Shown here piece by piece: positions 1 through 6,117 of a DNA stretch of 9,199 bases (the stretch's first letter is position 1; every line of letters starts with the position of its first letter). Source of the stretch: JAKFDK01 sp036676195. GTDB lineage: Bacteria; Bacillota; Sulfobacillia; Symbiobacteriales; ZC4RG38. The stretch lies in NCBI GenBank assembly GCA_036676195.1, contig JAKFDK010000090.1, positions 1-9,199 of the forward strand, in the 5' to 3' direction. The notes under the pieces are model-generated. The model made no database searches. It was given only the letters and a program-made list of their open reading frames with translations, and was not told the DNA's origin. Both the position numbers and the translations under genes were made by a program.

Positions 1-731
1 AAAAGCGCCACCTCGTCCAGCACACGTCCGGCCGATTTCATCCGGTTGCGCCGCTGCCAGTAAGGAGACGTGAAGCAGAACCGGCACTGAAAAGGACAGC
101 CGCGGCCGGCTTCCAGGTAAACCTGGTTGGTCGGTGTGGGCGGGCAAAGATGGAAGGCCGGCACCGGCAGATCATCCAGGTTGACCAGCAGCGGTTCGTC
201 GGGATTGCGGCAAATCCGCCCCGCCTGTCGGAAGGTGATGCCTTTGACGTTCCCCAGGGGCTGCTTCCCCTGCAGGGCACGCATCAGGTTGACGGCAGAG
301 CGTTCAGCTTCGCCCCTGACGATGATGTCGACCTGGGGGAAGTGCGTCAGCGTTGCTTCGTCGGTGGCGGTGGCCTGTGGGCCGCCCAGAACGATGACGG
401 TATCCGGCCGCAGTTCCCGGAATGCCGCACAGATCTGCAAGACATGGTGGTAAGAGTCGCAGTCGGTCATCAGGCCCAGCACCCGGGGCTGATGGTCAGC
501 CAGAAACTCCGCCGCCGCACGGTAGAAGTCCCGGTTGGGCCTGACCCGGCCTGAGTTGATGGCGGCGTTCAAGTCAACCACCGCAACGTCGATCCCGGCG
601 AGCTCTTGGGTCAACGCCGCCGCTATGGACAGTAGGCCCAGGGGGACAAAGGTTTGGGCACACTGGTCCAGCGCGTTGTGCCAGATACTCGGGTGATGGA
701 GGTGCGGGCTGGTGCAAAGACAGATTTTCAT
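1..731 (-). CDS. Cobalamin-binding radical SAM enzyme, partial (C-terminus beyond left edge)
   Basis: The visible 243 residues hold an N-terminal B12-binding (Rossmann-like) domain at about residues 1-170, including VIVLGGPQAT (113-122) and DIIVRGEAE (135-143). The radical SAM core follows, with the [4Fe-4S]/SAM motif CX3CX2C at C212, C216 and C219 in RGCPFQCRFC. The DxHxxG motif of base-on cobalamin proteins is not apparent, as is usual in this family. Such enzymes use SAM and cobalamin, often to methylate unactivated carbons, but ring-forming members exist. The ATG start at 731 sits behind a GGGGG-type ribosome binding site that overlaps the stop region of the upstream radical SAM gene, with an 11-nt gap, so the two are co-transcribed. 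With the small peptide gene upstream, a role as second maturase of a RiPP is inferred. The reaction is not known. The fold call is secure; the function is an inference. Confidence 0.9.
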   Translation of the reverse strand, partial: MKICLCTSPHLHHPSIWHNALDQCAQTFVPLGLLSIAAALTQELAGIDVAVVDLNAAINSGRVRPNRDFYRAAAEFLADHQPRVLGLMTDCDSYHHVLQICAAFRELRPDTVIVLGGPQATATDEATLTHFPQVDIIVRGEAERSAVNLMRALQGKQPLGNVKGITFRQAGRICRNPDEPLLVNLDDLPVPAFHLCPPTPTNQVYLEAGRGCPFQCRFCFTSPYWQRRNRMKSAGRVLDEVAL

Positions 732-742
732 ACCGCCACCCC

Positions 743-1960
743 CTACAGGTGACCGACTTCGTCAGCGAGCAGACAGGTTCTGCGCTTGATCAGTGCCCGC
801 TCGAACGGCGTTGCACCGCACGCCAGGTACGAGCCGCGCCGGATCATGCCCAGGGGCGGGCAGCGGTTTGTACAGAAGTACGTCTCGTTGCTCAGTTCAC
901 AGCGCTTGCAACTGTCCCAGTCGCTCCAGTTAAAATCCCGGATTTCCTTGAAGGAGTCAGCCCACAGGGTTGAAAACTTCGTTTGGCGCACGTTGCCGGC
1001 CGAAAGCAGTTTGGTTCCGGCACAAAGGGAGCAGGGAAAGACTTCCCCGTCTGCCTGGATATAGGCCAGGGATCGGCCGCCCTTGCATCGTTTGGTGGCA
1101 TACACGAGGGAGAGGCAGAAGTCAAACAGCTTGCCGACACAGAGCGGGATGTTTTTATTGGCTTCCAGTTCGTATTTGGTCTCTTCGATCCACAGTCGGG
1201 ATGCCTTTTCGGTATCGTTCAGGTCGAGTTCAAGCTCCGGATGCTGCTGACCCCGGCCGATCGGGCTGAAGGGCAGGCTGCGCAGGATGATATCCTGGCT
1301 GGCACACCACTCCCGCAGGGCGTTGACCTCGTCAATGTTGGTCTTGAGGAGTGTGGTCATGACGGTGGTGAAAATGCCGTTCCGCTTGAGCAGCAAGAGC
1401 TTCTGAGCGATCGTGTCGAAGTCTGTCTTGCCGCGAATCGTCTGGTGGCTGGTAAAACCGTCCAGGCTGACACTGACGATCAGATCTTCCCTGGGTAACT
1501 GGTCAATCAGTTCCTGCGTAATCAGCGTGCCGTTGGTGGCCACGGAGATGATGAAACCCAGGTCGTGGGCGTAGTGGAGAATGCGCAGGAAGTCCCGGTG
1601 CAGCAAGGGCTCGCCGCCGGTGAGCACAACGCTGAAAACATTCATGGCTTTCAGTTCATCGAGCAGGGCGAAGATCTCGTCTGTGTTCGCTTCGCTCGCG
1701 TATGGCGAGCCGGCATCCACAAAGCAGTGGGGGCAGGTCAGGTTACAGCGCCTGGTCAACTCAAGCCAGACGATGAGCGGGGTACGCAGATGAAAGTCAC
1801 GGGGAATCTTCGTCCTGGCCAACCGGTAAGGCTGGCATTCCGCCACCGTTGCGTTCCGCTCAATCAGGTCCCGGGCTGAGCGCTCGTAGAACCCGACCTC
1901 GCCGGAAGGGAAGGCCACCAGATAGCCGAACCCCTCGTCGCTCCACTTCAGGTTCTTCAC
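743..1960 (-). CDS. Radical SAM/SPASM peptide-modifying enzyme
   Basis: A 405-residue cytoplasmic enzyme. Residues 1-62 form an N-terminal segment with a likely beta-hairpin and helix (GYLVAF, EVGFYERSARDLIE), which loosely recalls a short PqqD-like peptide-recognition domain. The radical SAM core follows, with CX3CX2C at C72, C76 and C79 and the SAM-contacting GGEP at 115-118. The C-terminal part has the Cys pattern of a SPASM domain holding auxiliary iron-sulfur clusters: C292, C310, C313, C351, C354, C363, C367 and C381. SPASM proteins beside tiny ORFs usually modify ribosomal peptides (PqqE and AlbA are relatives), though some activate sulfatases or modify small molecules. The GTG start at 1960 is chosen because an AAGGGGGTGA ribosome binding site lies 5-6 nt upstream. 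It lies 91 nt downstream of the peptide gene and 11 nt upstream of the B12 radical SAM gene. The substrate is inferred to be that peptide. Confidence 0.92.
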   Translation of the reverse strand: MKNLKWSDEGFGYLVAFPSGEVGFYERSARDLIERNATVAECQPYRLARTKIPRDFHLRTPLIVWLELTRRCNLTCPHCFVDAGSPYASEANTDEIFALLDELKAMNVFSVVLTGGEPLLHRDFLRILHYAHDLGFIISVATNGTLITQELIDQLPREDLIVSVSLDGFTSHQTIRGKTDFDTIAQKLLLLKRNGIFTTVMTTLLKTNIDEVNALREWCASQDIILRSLPFSPIGRGQQHPELELDLNDTEKASRLWIEETKYELEANKNIPLCVGKLFDFCLSLVYATKRCKGGRSLAYIQADGEVFPCSLCAGTKLLSAGNVRQTKFSTLWADSFKEIRDFNWSDWDSCKRCELSNETYFCTNRCPPLGMIRRGSYLACGATPFERALIKRRTCLLADEVGHL

Positions 1961-2000
1961 CGTGTCACCCCCTTGCTGAGACCGGAAACCAAAGGGAAAA

Positions 2001-2016
2001 TTGCACCCGAGCCGGT
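2001..2016. repeat. 16-bp perfect inverted repeat, copy 1 (after the peptide gene)
   Basis: TTGCACCCGAGCCGGT on the plus strand is the exact reverse complement of 2210-2225. It lies in the 91-nt gap between the peptide stop and the radical SAM start. The match ends abruptly at both sides (2000/2226 and 2017/2209 do not pair). Confidence 0.9.
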
Positions 2017-2027
2017 CGCCTTCAGCG

Positions 2028-2055
2028 GTAACCTAGGTGTGGGCTAAGCGGTTAC
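2028..2055 (-). other. Weak hairpin at the end of the peptide gene
   Basis: GTAACC (2028-2033) and GGTTAC (2050-2055) form a 6-bp inverted repeat overlapping the peptide stop codon, with a 16-nt loop and no U-run. It could slow 3' decay or partly reduce read-through so that the precursor exceeds its enzymes, but the stem is too short to be firm. Confidence 0.3.
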
Positions 2056-2168
2056 TTCGGGGTGCCGGCTTCACTGGCCGCAGGAGCGATGCGCTCCTCA
2101 ATCAACTCGACCTCAACCAGGTCCTCACGCACCTTCTGTGCGGATTCGGCCGTCTTCATGTCCTTCAT
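2052..2168 (-). CDS. Candidate RiPP precursor peptide, 38 residues
   Basis: A small ORF that begins MKDMKTAESAQ and ends in IEERIAPAASEAGTPK. It is supported as a gene by an ideal ribosome binding site (AAAGGAGGTG, 6 nt before the ATG at 2168), a near-consensus promoter upstream, and its place as first gene before two radical SAM enzymes. The residues up to about 26 are charged and Glu-rich (EDLVEVELIEE), like a leader. The last dozen residues are small and neutral (APAASEAG) and could be the core, although RIAP could also be the target. There is no Cys, Tyr, Trp, Phe or His, no double-Gly cleavage motif and no signal peptide. That excludes thioether (sactipeptide, ranthipeptide) and aromatic cross-link chemistry, leaving C-methylation, epimerisation or other aliphatic C-H chemistry. 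A longer in-frame version from 2309 is rejected because it would start inside the promoter. I do not recognise the family. Confidence 0.72.
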   Translation of the reverse strand: MKDMKTAESAQKVREDLVEVELIEERIAPAASEAGTPK

Positions 2169-2174
2169 TCTTTT

Positions 2175-2184
2175 CACCTCCTTT
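2175..2184 (-). promoter_or_regulatory. Strong Shine-Dalgarno site of the peptide gene
   Basis: On the minus strand this reads AAAGGAGGTG, essentially a full anti-16S complement, followed by 6 nt and the ATG at 2168. It is the strongest ribosome binding site in the window. It fixes the peptide start at 2168 rather than the second in-frame ATG at 2159. High translation of the peptide relative to the downstream enzymes is expected for a precursor gene. Confidence 0.85.
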
Positions 2185-2209
2185 CTCAGGACTGTCTGTA
2201 GGTCCGACA

Positions 2210-2225
2210 ACCGGCTCGGGTGCAA
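2210..2225. repeat. 16-bp perfect inverted repeat, copy 2 (in the leader)
   Basis: ACCGGCTCGGGTGCAA on the plus strand, exact reverse complement of 2001-2016. It lies between the promoter and the ribosome binding site of the peptide gene. The two copies bracket 193 bp that contain the whole peptide gene and its ribosome binding site but not the promoter. Confidence 0.9.
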
Positions 2226-2261
2226 GCCAGATGCGGATTTCGCTGTGCAGGGGACCGAGCC
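2213..2261 (-). other. Leader RNA hairpin upstream of the peptide gene
   Basis: In the predicted transcript GGCTCGG (2261-2255) pairs perfectly with CCGAGCC (2219-2213). Inside it TGCA (2249-2246) pairs with TGCA (2224-2221), and AGC (2244-2242) with GCT (2227-2225), giving about 14 base pairs with a one-sided internal loop and a bulge. No run of U follows, so it is not an intrinsic terminator. It does not match any riboswitch consensus that I can recall. Its 3' arm is part of the 16-nt sequence repeated in inverted form after the peptide gene, so two exclusive folds are possible. Confidence 0.55.
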
Positions 2262-2270
2262 AGAACCATT

Positions 2271-2289
2271 TTCTACCAAGATTCTACCA
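2271..2289. repeat. Tandem 8-bp repeat with 11-bp period over the -10 box
   Basis: TTCTACCA occurs at 2271-2278 and again at 2282-2289 on the plus strand (TGGTAGAA on the minus strand). The spacing of 11 bp, about one helical turn, puts both copies on the same DNA face. One copy overlaps the -10 box and the other covers the expected start site. This layout suits a repressor operator, but no regulator gene is visible and the repeat is short enough to arise by chance. Confidence 0.45.
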
Positions 2290-2309
2290 GGGAGACACAC
2301 GGATGTCAA
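2281..2309 (-). promoter_or_regulatory. Sigma-A/sigma-70 promoter of the peptide-radical SAM operon
   Basis: Read on the minus strand: a perfect -35 box TTGACA (2309-2304), a 17-bp spacer, and a -10 box TAGAAT (2286-2281) preceded by TGG, giving an extended -10 (TGn). Transcription should start near 2274, leaving a leader of about 105 nt before the peptide start codon. The match is close enough to predict strong expression unless it is repressed. Confidence 0.8.
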
Positions 2310-2344
2310 TTATTCCCATGTAGAAAAATCTTTTACTCCATACT

Positions 2345-2386
2345 GTTATATCCTGGGAGATAAGACTCCCACTGCTTGCATATAAC
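2345..2386. repeat. Nested inverted repeats upstream of the Mo-hydroxylase operon
   Basis: GTTATAT (2345-2351) and ATATAAC (2380-2386) are perfect inverted copies. Between them TGGGAG (2354-2359) and CTCCCA (2366-2371) form a second perfect inverted pair around a 6-nt loop. The element lies 55 bp upstream of the large-subunit start and about 36 bp behind the divergent peptide-operon promoter. It may be an operator, or, if transcribed, an RNA hairpin. I find no convincing -35/-10 pair for the plus-strand operon. TATAAC at 2381-2386 could serve as a -10 but has no good -35. Confidence 0.5.
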
Positions 2387-2440
2387 GGCATCGGCAACCC
2401 GGAGGCCATCTGATACCGGCGTTGCGTCTGGGGGCAGCTC

Positions 2441-4789
2441 ATGAGCAAATTCCACGTGATCGGAAAGAGTGTTCTCAGGAAGGAAGCCTTGGCGAAGGTG
2501 ACCGGCGCGGCGCGCTACACGAATGATTTCAGTGCACCAGGGATGTTGCACGCACAGTTGGTCATCAGTCCGTATGCCCATGCGCGCATCGTGTCCGTTG
2601 CAACCGCAAGAGCCCGCCAGGCGCCTGGTGTTCACGCTGTTGTCACAGGAGCGGACTGTCCCACTCTGGTTGGTGAGCCACTGGCGGACCGTTCGCCTAT
2701 CGCCGTCGAAAGGGTGCGGTATCACGGGGAACCGGTCGCCGTTGTGGTGGCAGATGCACCGCATCAGGCCATGCGGGCAGCGCAGCTTGTTCAGGTTACC
2801 TACGCGCCCCTGCCGGTGGTCCATTCCCCCCGCGCCGCGCTCCGGCCCGACTCACCCCTGGTGCATGAACACCTGGGCAGCTATGAACGGCAGGAGGGGA
2901 TTTATCCGGTCCCAGAAACCAACATCGCCAACCATGTGCGGATCCGGAAGGGGAACATGGCCGTAGGGTGGGCCACGAGCGAGATTGTGGTTGAGGCCAC
3001 CGTTTCGTTTCCCCAGTCGGACCATGTGGCGATGGAAAACCGCTGTGCCATGGCGGAGATTTCACCGGATGGCCGGGTCGAGATTACTTCGTCCACCCAG
3101 GCACCTTACGTTGTCAGGGAGTATCTGAGTCAGTTCTTTGGCATCGATCCGGCCAAAGTGGTGGTGCACACACCTCTGGTCGGCGGCGGGTTTGGCGGAA
3201 AGGCACCAGTCCAGTTGGAGTTCATCGCGTACCTGGCTTCGAGGGCGGTGGGCGGACGCAAGGTGAAACTGGTCAACTCCCGTGAACAAGATTTCATCAC
3301 ATCCCCTGTCCACATCGGACTGGACGCCAGCGTGAAGCTCGGTGCAACCAGGCAGGGGAGACTGGTCGCGGCGGAGATCCAGTTTTTGTTTGATGGCGGA
3401 GCCTACTCGGACCGCGCCGCCATCATCACCCGGGCGGCGGCGCAGGACTGCACCGGTCCTTATCGGGTTGACCATGTGCATTGCGATGCCTACTGTATGT
3501 ACACCAATCATCCATACCCCGGCCCGTTCCGGGGCTATGGGCATGCGGAAATGACGTTGGCCGTAGAACGCGCCATGGACATGTTGGCGGACCGCCTGGG
3601 TCTTGATCCCCTGGAACTGCGGCGGCAGAACGCCATCAGACCTGGGGATACAACACCCACCCAGGCTGAACTGACCGCCAGTACCGTGGGCGACCTGCCC
3701 CAGTGCATTGACAGGCTGAAACGGCTCATGCAGTGGGACAGCGGCCCGCGTATCGAGGTGGAGGGGTACAAGGTCAGGGCAAAGGGGGTCTCGTGCTTTT
3801 GGAAAACGTCCAGCACGCCGACCAACGCCGGTGCCGGAGCCGTGCTCCTGTTCTTGCCTGACGGCCGCGTCAGCCTGGTTTGCGGCGCGGTGGAGATCGG
3901 CCAGGGGAGCAAGTCCGTTCTGGCCCAGATCGTAGCGGAAAAACTGAAGATGGATCCGGATCAGGTTCAGGTGGAGATGGAAGTGAACACAGCCACCTGC
4001 CCGGAACACTGGAAAACGGTTGCCAGCCGGACGACGCTTCTCGTTGGCCGTGCGGCACTGGCCGCGGCCGAGGACGCACTGATTCAGCTCAAAAATGTCG
4101 GAGCCACTGTGTTACGTTGCCCGACAGAGGATTTGGAGGTTGGCTACGGCCGGGTGTATGTGCGGGCCAATCCGCAAGTTGGGGTGGACGTGGCCGCGGT
4201 GGCCCACGGCTATTCGTATCCGGACGGACGCACCGTTGGCGGCAAGGTCATCGGCCGGGGCAGCTACATCATGGAGCACCTGACCAAACTCGACCCGGAA
4301 ACCGGTAAGGGCGTGCCGGGTCCGGAGTGGGGGGTGGGGGCGCAGGCCGTGGAAGTTGAGTTTGATACCAGGGAGTGTACGTATCGCATTCTCAGGGCCA
4401 CCACTGTAGTCGACGCAGGGGTGGTGCTGAACTACCGGGCCGCCCGCGGGCAGATCACCGGCGGGATGAACATGGGCCTCAGTTTTGCCGCCGGCGAAGG
4501 TTTTGTGTTCGCGGCAGACGGTACGATCCAAAACCCACAGCTACGGACGTACAGGGTCCACCGCTATGGCGACCACCCTGTGTACCTGGTGGACTTTGTC
4601 GAGACCCCCCATCTGGAAGCACCGTATGGACTGCGAGGGATCGGCGAGCACGGCGTCATTGGTATGCCGGCCGCCCTGGCGAACAGTCTGACCCTTGCCG
4701 CCGGGGTCCCGCTGAACCGTCTGCCGTTAACCCCTGAAACCATCTGGCGCGCACAGCAGGAGGGAAAAGGTGATCCCTTTCAATTTTGA
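2441..4789 (+). CDS. Molybdenum hydroxylase large subunit (xanthine dehydrogenase family, Mo-cofactor binding)
   Basis: A 782-residue catalytic subunit, the usual length for the family, predicted cytoplasmic. The N-terminal aldehyde oxidase/xanthine dehydrogenase a/b hammerhead domain spans about 10-125 and the Mo-pterin-binding region follows. Family motifs are clear: GGGFGGK (248-254), the active-site loop GPFRGYGHAE (361-370), VEIGQG (484-489) and GIGEHG (733-738), whose E736 matches the catalytic base of xanthine dehydrogenase (Glu1261 in the bovine enzyme). The loop lacks the AYxCSFR signature of form I CO dehydrogenase. The family hydroxylates or dehydroxylates N-heterocycles, aldehydes or aromatic CoA esters using water. 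The sequence alone does not tell xanthine, nicotinate or other substrates apart. The ATG at 2441 follows a modest GGGGG site. The medium and small subunit genes follow in tight coupling. No XdhC-type maturation gene is seen. Confidence 0.93.
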   Translation: MSKFHVIGKSVLRKEALAKVTGAARYTNDFSAPGMLHAQLVISPYAHARIVSVATARARQAPGVHAVVTGADCPTLVGEPLADRSPIAVERVRYHGEPVAVVVADAPHQAMRAAQLVQVTYAPLPVVHSPRAALRPDSPLVHEHLGSYERQEGIYPVPETNIANHVRIRKGNMAVGWATSEIVVEATVSFPQSDHVAMENRCAMAEISPDGRVEITSSTQAPYVVREYLSQFFGIDPAKVVVHTPLVGGGFGGKAPVQLEFIAYLASRAVGGRKVKLVNSREQDFITSPVHIGLDASVKLGATRQGRLVAAEIQFLFDGGAYSDRAAIITRAAAQDCTGPYRVDHVHCDAYCMYTNHPYPGPFRGYGHAEMTLAVERAMDMLADRLGLDPLELRRQNAIRPGDTTPTQAELTASTVGDLPQCIDRLKRLMQWDSGPRIEVEGYKVRAKGVSCFWKTSSTPTNAGAGAVLLFLPDGRVSLVCGAVEIGQGSKSVLAQIVAEKLKMDPDQVQVEMEVNTATCPEHWKTVASRTTLLVGRAALAAAEDALIQLKNVGATVLRCPTEDLEVGYGRVYVRANPQVGVDVAAVAHGYSYPDGRTVGGKVIGRGSYIMEHLTKLDPETGKGVPGPEWGVGAQAVEVEFDTRECTYRILRATTVVDAGVVLNYRAARGQITGGMNMGLSFAAGEGFVFAADGTIQNPQLRTYRVHRYGDHPVYLVDFVETPHLEAPYGLRGIGEHGVIGMPAALANSLTLAAGVPLNRLPLTPETIWRAQQEGKGDPFQF

Positions 4790-5609
4790 GTATTACAAGC
4801 CCTCTTCCCTTTCTGAAGCAGACGGTCTGTTTCAAACCCTGTACGCGCAAGGAAAACAGCCGCTGTACTACAGCGGCGGTACAGAGATCATTACACTGGC
4901 CAGATTGGATCAGTTGCGTACCGGTGCCGTTATTGACATTAAAGGCATACCGGAATGCAATGCCCTGCACATGCACCCCGGGCTGCTGGTGATTGGCGCC
5001 GCCGTGCCGCTGACCGCCGTTTCTGACAGCGGTTTGTTTCCCTTGCTGGGCAAGACATGTGACGAAATCGCCGATCGCACAGCACGGAACAAGATCACCC
5101 TCGGGGGCAACATCTGCGGCCAGTTCATGTACAGGGAGGCGATTTTGCCGCTCCTGCTCTCCGACAGTACACTGGTTGTGTTCGGGCCAACCGGTGTGCG
5201 CAAGGTGCCGGTTCACCAGGCTCTGGTTGAGCAGGCCCGGCTCCACTGCGGGGAGTTGATCGTGCAGGCCCGGATCCGCCCGGTCTATACCCGGTTGCCG
5301 TTTGTGAGCGTAAAAAAGCGGCGCATCGGCTCGGTTGGGTATCCGGTGGTAACGTTGGCCGCGCTGAAGAAGGATGGTCAGATCCGGGTGGCTCTCAGCG
5401 GTGTCTGCGCCTTCCCGTTTCGGTCCTTGCCCATGGAGACTGTTCTCAATGAAACGATTGCCCCTGTCGAGAGCCGTGTGCAGCAAGCGATACGTCTGCT
5501 GCCTGCCCCGCTCCTGGACGACACCGAGGCGTCAGCTGAATACCGGGCATTCGTTTTGCGAAATACCCTGGCGGATGCGGTACAGGCATTGGAAGGGGTG
5601 AGCGGGTAA
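4770..5609 (+). CDS. Molybdenum hydroxylase FAD-binding (medium) subunit
   Basis: A 279-residue subunit, normal length. It carries the two FAD-contact motifs of the vanillyl-alcohol-oxidase-like fold: SGGTEI (35-40) and TLGGNICG (110-117). The C-terminal CO-dehydrogenase-flavoprotein-like domain runs from about 175. It passes electrons from the iron-sulfur subunit to an acceptor such as NAD or a quinone-linked carrier. The GTG start at 4770 is chosen because AGGAGGG lies 5 nt upstream, inside the end of the large-subunit gene. The two genes overlap by 20 nt, which points to translational coupling. After GGN the sequence reads ICGQFMYREAILPLL rather than the common NASPxAD type, so it belongs to a divergent branch. 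Confidence 0.9.
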   Translation: MIPFNFEYYKPSSLSEADGLFQTLYAQGKQPLYYSGGTEIITLARLDQLRTGAVIDIKGIPECNALHMHPGLLVIGAAVPLTAVSDSGLFPLLGKTCDEIADRTARNKITLGGNICGQFMYREAILPLLLSDSTLVVFGPTGVRKVPVHQALVEQARLHCGELIVQARIRPVYTRLPFVSVKKRRIGSVGYPVVTLAALKKDGQIRVALSGVCAFPFRSLPMETVLNETIAPVESRVQQAIRLLPAPLLDDTEASAEYRAFVLRNTLADAVQALEGVSG

Positions 5610-5610
5610 A

Positions 5611-6084
5611 GTGTCTGCCGTAGCCAAGGTGGCCGTCACCCTGAACGTGAATGACACCGTGCGGAACGTCGTCATCAGACCGGCGGATACGCTGTTGGGC
5701 GTGCTCCGGCGGGACCTGGGATTGACCGGTGCCAAACCCGGTTGCCAGAACGGCGACTGCGGCGCGTGCACGGTACTGGTGAACGGGGTGCCGTTCAAGT
5801 CCTGTATCATGTTGGCCGTGGAGGCCACGGGCCAGAGGATCACCACCATTGAGGGCCTGAATGATTCGCCGGTGCAGAGAGCCTTCGTTGAAAAATGGGC
5901 CTTTCAGTGCGGTTATTGTACGTCTGGTTTTATCATGAACTGCCACGCCCTGGTCAAACTTGGTCTGCGCGCAACGGACGATGTCATCCAGGACTGGCTG
6001 GAATCGAATATTTGCCGGTGCACAGGTTACGAGGAGATTGAAGCGGCGGTAAAATCAGTACTGTCGGGTGCCCCGGACCCGTAA
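5611..6084 (+). CDS. Molybdenum hydroxylase 2x[2Fe-2S] (small) subunit
   Basis: A 157-residue subunit of typical length with both cluster domains complete. The N-terminal plant-ferredoxin-like cluster is held by C45, C50, C53 and C65 (GCQNGDCGAC then C). The C-terminal helical-bundle cluster is held by C100, C103, C135 and C137 (CGYC and CRC). It carries electrons from the Mo site to FAD. The GTG start at 5611 follows the FAD-subunit stop by one base; a GGAAGGGGTGAG stretch at the end of that gene provides the ribosome binding site. Large-medium-small gene order with all three complete suggests a functional heterotrimer. Confidence 0.94.
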   Translation: MSAVAKVAVTLNVNDTVRNVVIRPADTLLGVLRRDLGLTGAKPGCQNGDCGACTVLVNGVPFKSCIMLAVEATGQRITTIEGLNDSPVQRAFVEKWAFQCGYCTSGFIMNCHALVKLGLRATDDVIQDWLESNICRCTGYEEIEAAVKSVLSGAPDP

Positions 6085-6117
6085 ATCACCGCTTTGCAGC
6101 AGAAAGGCTCAACCGCC

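Noticed and set aside
150..554. Plus-strand open frames across 127-554 and 983-1498
   Set aside because: They lie opposite clearly recognisable radical SAM genes on the minus strand and show no domain-like sequence, a common effect of high GC.
2001..2225. A miniature transposable element ending in the 16-bp inverted repeats
   Set aside because: No target-site duplication flanks the repeats, the interior is the operon's own peptide gene, and no second copy occurs in the window.
2169..2274. A known riboswitch (cobalamin, SAM, TPP, c-di-GMP) in the peptide-operon leader
   Set aside because: The leader is structured and has a few words reminiscent of riboswitches (such as CTGAGA), but no conserved core of any class could be lined up by eye. 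A covariance-model scan would decide.
2052..2309. An 85-residue extended version of the peptide gene starting at 2309
   Set aside because: Its start lies in the -35 box and it has no ribosome binding site, whereas the internal ATG at 2168 follows an ideal one. The extra residues would be encoded by the leader RNA.
3062..4009. 315-residue minus-strand open frame inside the large-subunit gene
   Set aside because: It is antisense to conserved Mo-hydroxylase motifs, has no ribosome binding site of note, and has low-complexity His/Arg/Gln-rich composition.
2441..4789. CO dehydrogenase large subunit (CoxL) or definite xanthine dehydrogenase
   Set aside because: The form I AYxCSFR active-site signature is absent, and the loop FRGYGHAE does not settle xanthine as substrate. 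Only the family-level name is supported.
6094..6117. Upstream TTG start for the HhH-GPD gene
   Set aside because: The ATG at 6118 has an AGAAAGG site at 6101-6107, while the TTG lacks one and would add residues with no family match.
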